Source: Nocardiopsis endophytica (GTDB lineage Bacteria > Actinomycetota > Actinomycetes > Streptosporangiales > Streptosporangiaceae). From it: DNA of 36,853 bases. The notes under the pieces are model-generated. The model searched no databases, had not been told where the DNA came from, and saw only the letters and a program-made list of their open reading frames with translations. The position numbers were made by a program, and so were the translations under genes. How positions within the stretch are numbered: the first letter of the stretch is position 1; each line of letters opens with the position of its first letter. The stretch is taken from positions 1 through 36,853 of the forward strand of contig NZ_JAQFWQ010000073.1 of NCBI RefSeq assembly GCF_027706725.1, given 5' to 3'. Below are positions 35,852 to 36,853 of the stretch, one piece after another.

Positions 35852-36451
35852 ATGGCACGTCCGCGAGCGTTCGACGAGAAGCAGGTGCTGGACGCCGTCA
35901 GGGACCAGTTCTGGGACGCCGGCTACGCCGCGACCTCGCTGGAGGACCTGATGAGGGTCAGCGGCCTGGGCAAAGGCAGCCTGTACGCGGCGTTCGGCGA
36001 CAAGCGCCAGCTCTTCCTCCGGGCCCTGCGCAGCTACACCGACGAGAGCCATGGCCGTCTCCGGGAAGCCCTCACCGAGGCTCCGCGGGCCCTGGACGCA
36101 CTACGCGCCCTCCTCGAAGCGCCGGTCGATGACGCAATGGGGGAGGGTGTGCGGCGCGGCTGCCTGATGGCCAACAGCACCAGCGAACTCGGCAACGCCG
36201 ACCCGGAGGTGCTCGACCACGCCCACCGCACCTATGAGACGTCGACCGCGCTGATCGGTGACTGCGTTGCCCGGGCCCAACGCGAAGGCGACGTGTCGGC
36301 GGAAGCCGATCCGACCGAACTCGCGCGGGCCCTCCTGGCGGCGCAACAGGGGCTCGTGTTCATGAGCCGGACCGGGATGGACGCGGCCACGCTCGCAGCC
36401 ACGGCACGATCGCTCGCGGCCCAACTCCTGCCGGACCGGTCCGGCGACTGA
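35852..36451 (+). CDS. TetR-family transcriptional regulator
   Basis: The 199-residue repressor has an N-terminal helix-turn-helix: RPRAFDEKQVLDAVRDQFWDAGYAATSLEDLMRVSGLGKGSLYAAFGDKRQLFLRAL. The remaining ~140 residues are a helical ligand-binding domain that resembles the group with GCLMANSTSELG. ATG 35852 is preferred to in-frame GTG 35846 because of spacing from TATCCT. It is divergent from the SDR gene and almost certainly binds the shared palindrome, repressing both. The inducer is unknown, perhaps an SDR substrate. Codon use looks slightly less GC-extreme than neighbours, which with the SDR gene could mean later acquisition. Confidence 0.92.
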   Translation: MARPRAFDEKQVLDAVRDQFWDAGYAATSLEDLMRVSGLGKGSLYAAFGDKRQLFLRALRSYTDESHGRLREALTEAPRALDALRALLEAPVDDAMGEGVRRGCLMANSTSELGNADPEVLDHAHRTYETSTALIGDCVARAQREGDVSAEADPTELARALLAAQQGLVFMSRTGMDAATLAATARSLAAQLLPDRSGD

Positions 36452-36853
36452 TCAGGGAGGGGCGCGGTCGCCCGGATCCCCGCGCCGGGGGAGGGGAAAG
36501 GGGGGCAGGTACCCCGCTTGAGGGCCCCGCCCGGGTGGCGGGCCACCGGGGCGCAAGGCCGCAAGGGCGGCGACGACAAAGGTGGGCGGCCCGCACCGCA
36601 GCGCTGTCGGGCGCGGCGCGTGTGCGTGGTCACCGGAGAGGGCGGCGACGGCCCGAGCAGGGCGGTTCCCGGGCCCTGCCTGCCGGGCGGCACGCCTCTC
36701 TCGGTCCGGGTGGGTGGCGGCTGGGCGGGTACCCCGCTCACGGCGCCGGCCGGGCGCCTGGTCAGCGGGGTGTGGCGTGGTCGGCGGCGACGACAAAGGG
36801 TCACGTCCCTTGGTGTGGTGTAACTTCACAAACGCACTACCCGGTGTCGCCCC
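36452..36853. other. Right-end intergenic region, no supported gene
   Basis: No reading frame here has family resemblance or a ribosome site. Two diverged repeats are visible. GGTACCCCGCT occurs at 36508 and 36728, each followed about 45 bp later by GGCGGCGACGACAAAGG (36566 and 36783). The AT-richer GTGTAACTTCACAAAC near 36820-36835 could be a promoter for a gene beyond the window. Confidence 0.5.

Noticed and set aside
36452-36829. Minus-strand frame of 125 codons at the right edge
   Set aside because: Pro/Arg/Gly low complexity, no ribosome site, and it overlaps repeated non-coding blocks.

Overview
The window is very GC-rich (strong G/C at third codon positions, frequent GTG starts, ATGA/GTGA gene overlaps, leaderless-looking promoters) and carries actinobacterial gene families in actinobacterial arrangements. 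It looks like chromosomal DNA of a filamentous actinomycete. The teichoic-acid polymerase, purine-catabolism set and hairpin-rich intergenic regions would fit a Nocardiopsis-like member of the Streptosporangiales, but the genus is an inference. I found no rRNA, tRNA, CRISPR array, phage gene or transposase.

Layout. 1-9516 and on to 11383 form a purine-to-glyoxylate catabolic island. It has allantoinase (+), two NCS2 nucleobase permeases (-), urate oxidase, 5-hydroxyisourate hydrolase and OHCU decarboxylase (-). Divergent from these are hydroxypyruvate isomerase, tartronate semialdehyde reductase and glyoxylate carboligase (+). Together they take urate to allantoate, and recycle the glyoxylate released later into glycerate. 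Allantoate hydrolysis and ureidoglycolate cleavage are not encoded here. Related operator-like sequences precede three of the transcription units.

11384-13559 holds leuA with a leucine-rich leader peptide and a hairpin leader. A CAP-domain secreted protein (-) follows, then a recO-uppS-SGNH hydrolase operon and a second, paralogous SGNH hydrolase (+). 18460-20589 is a minus-strand zinc-uptake operon (znuC-znuB-zur) with a Zur-box-like site. After a small membrane protein comes a 1227-residue protein fusing a degenerate glycosyltransferase-2 domain to a CDP-glycerol glycerophosphotransferase domain.

25228-36451 holds cutC (-), an ABM-domain protein, glycyl-tRNA synthetase, a hemolysin-III/PAQR membrane protein (-), pyruvate phosphate dikinase, a membrane-anchored DUF218 protein, a dGTPase-like HD phosphohydrolase, and a divergent SDR/TetR pair sharing a perfect 50-bp palindrome. 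Two GGTCTAGACC palindromes resembling DasR sites lie in front of ppdK and cutC.

The most unusual items are a family of three 64-bp intergenic palindromes (two extend to a matching 95-bp unit), a glyoxylate carboligase with Glu at the position where the E. coli enzyme has Val51, the DasR-like sites, the shared operator motif of the purine/glyoxylate genes, and the acidic insert in the teichoic-acid polymerase fusion.
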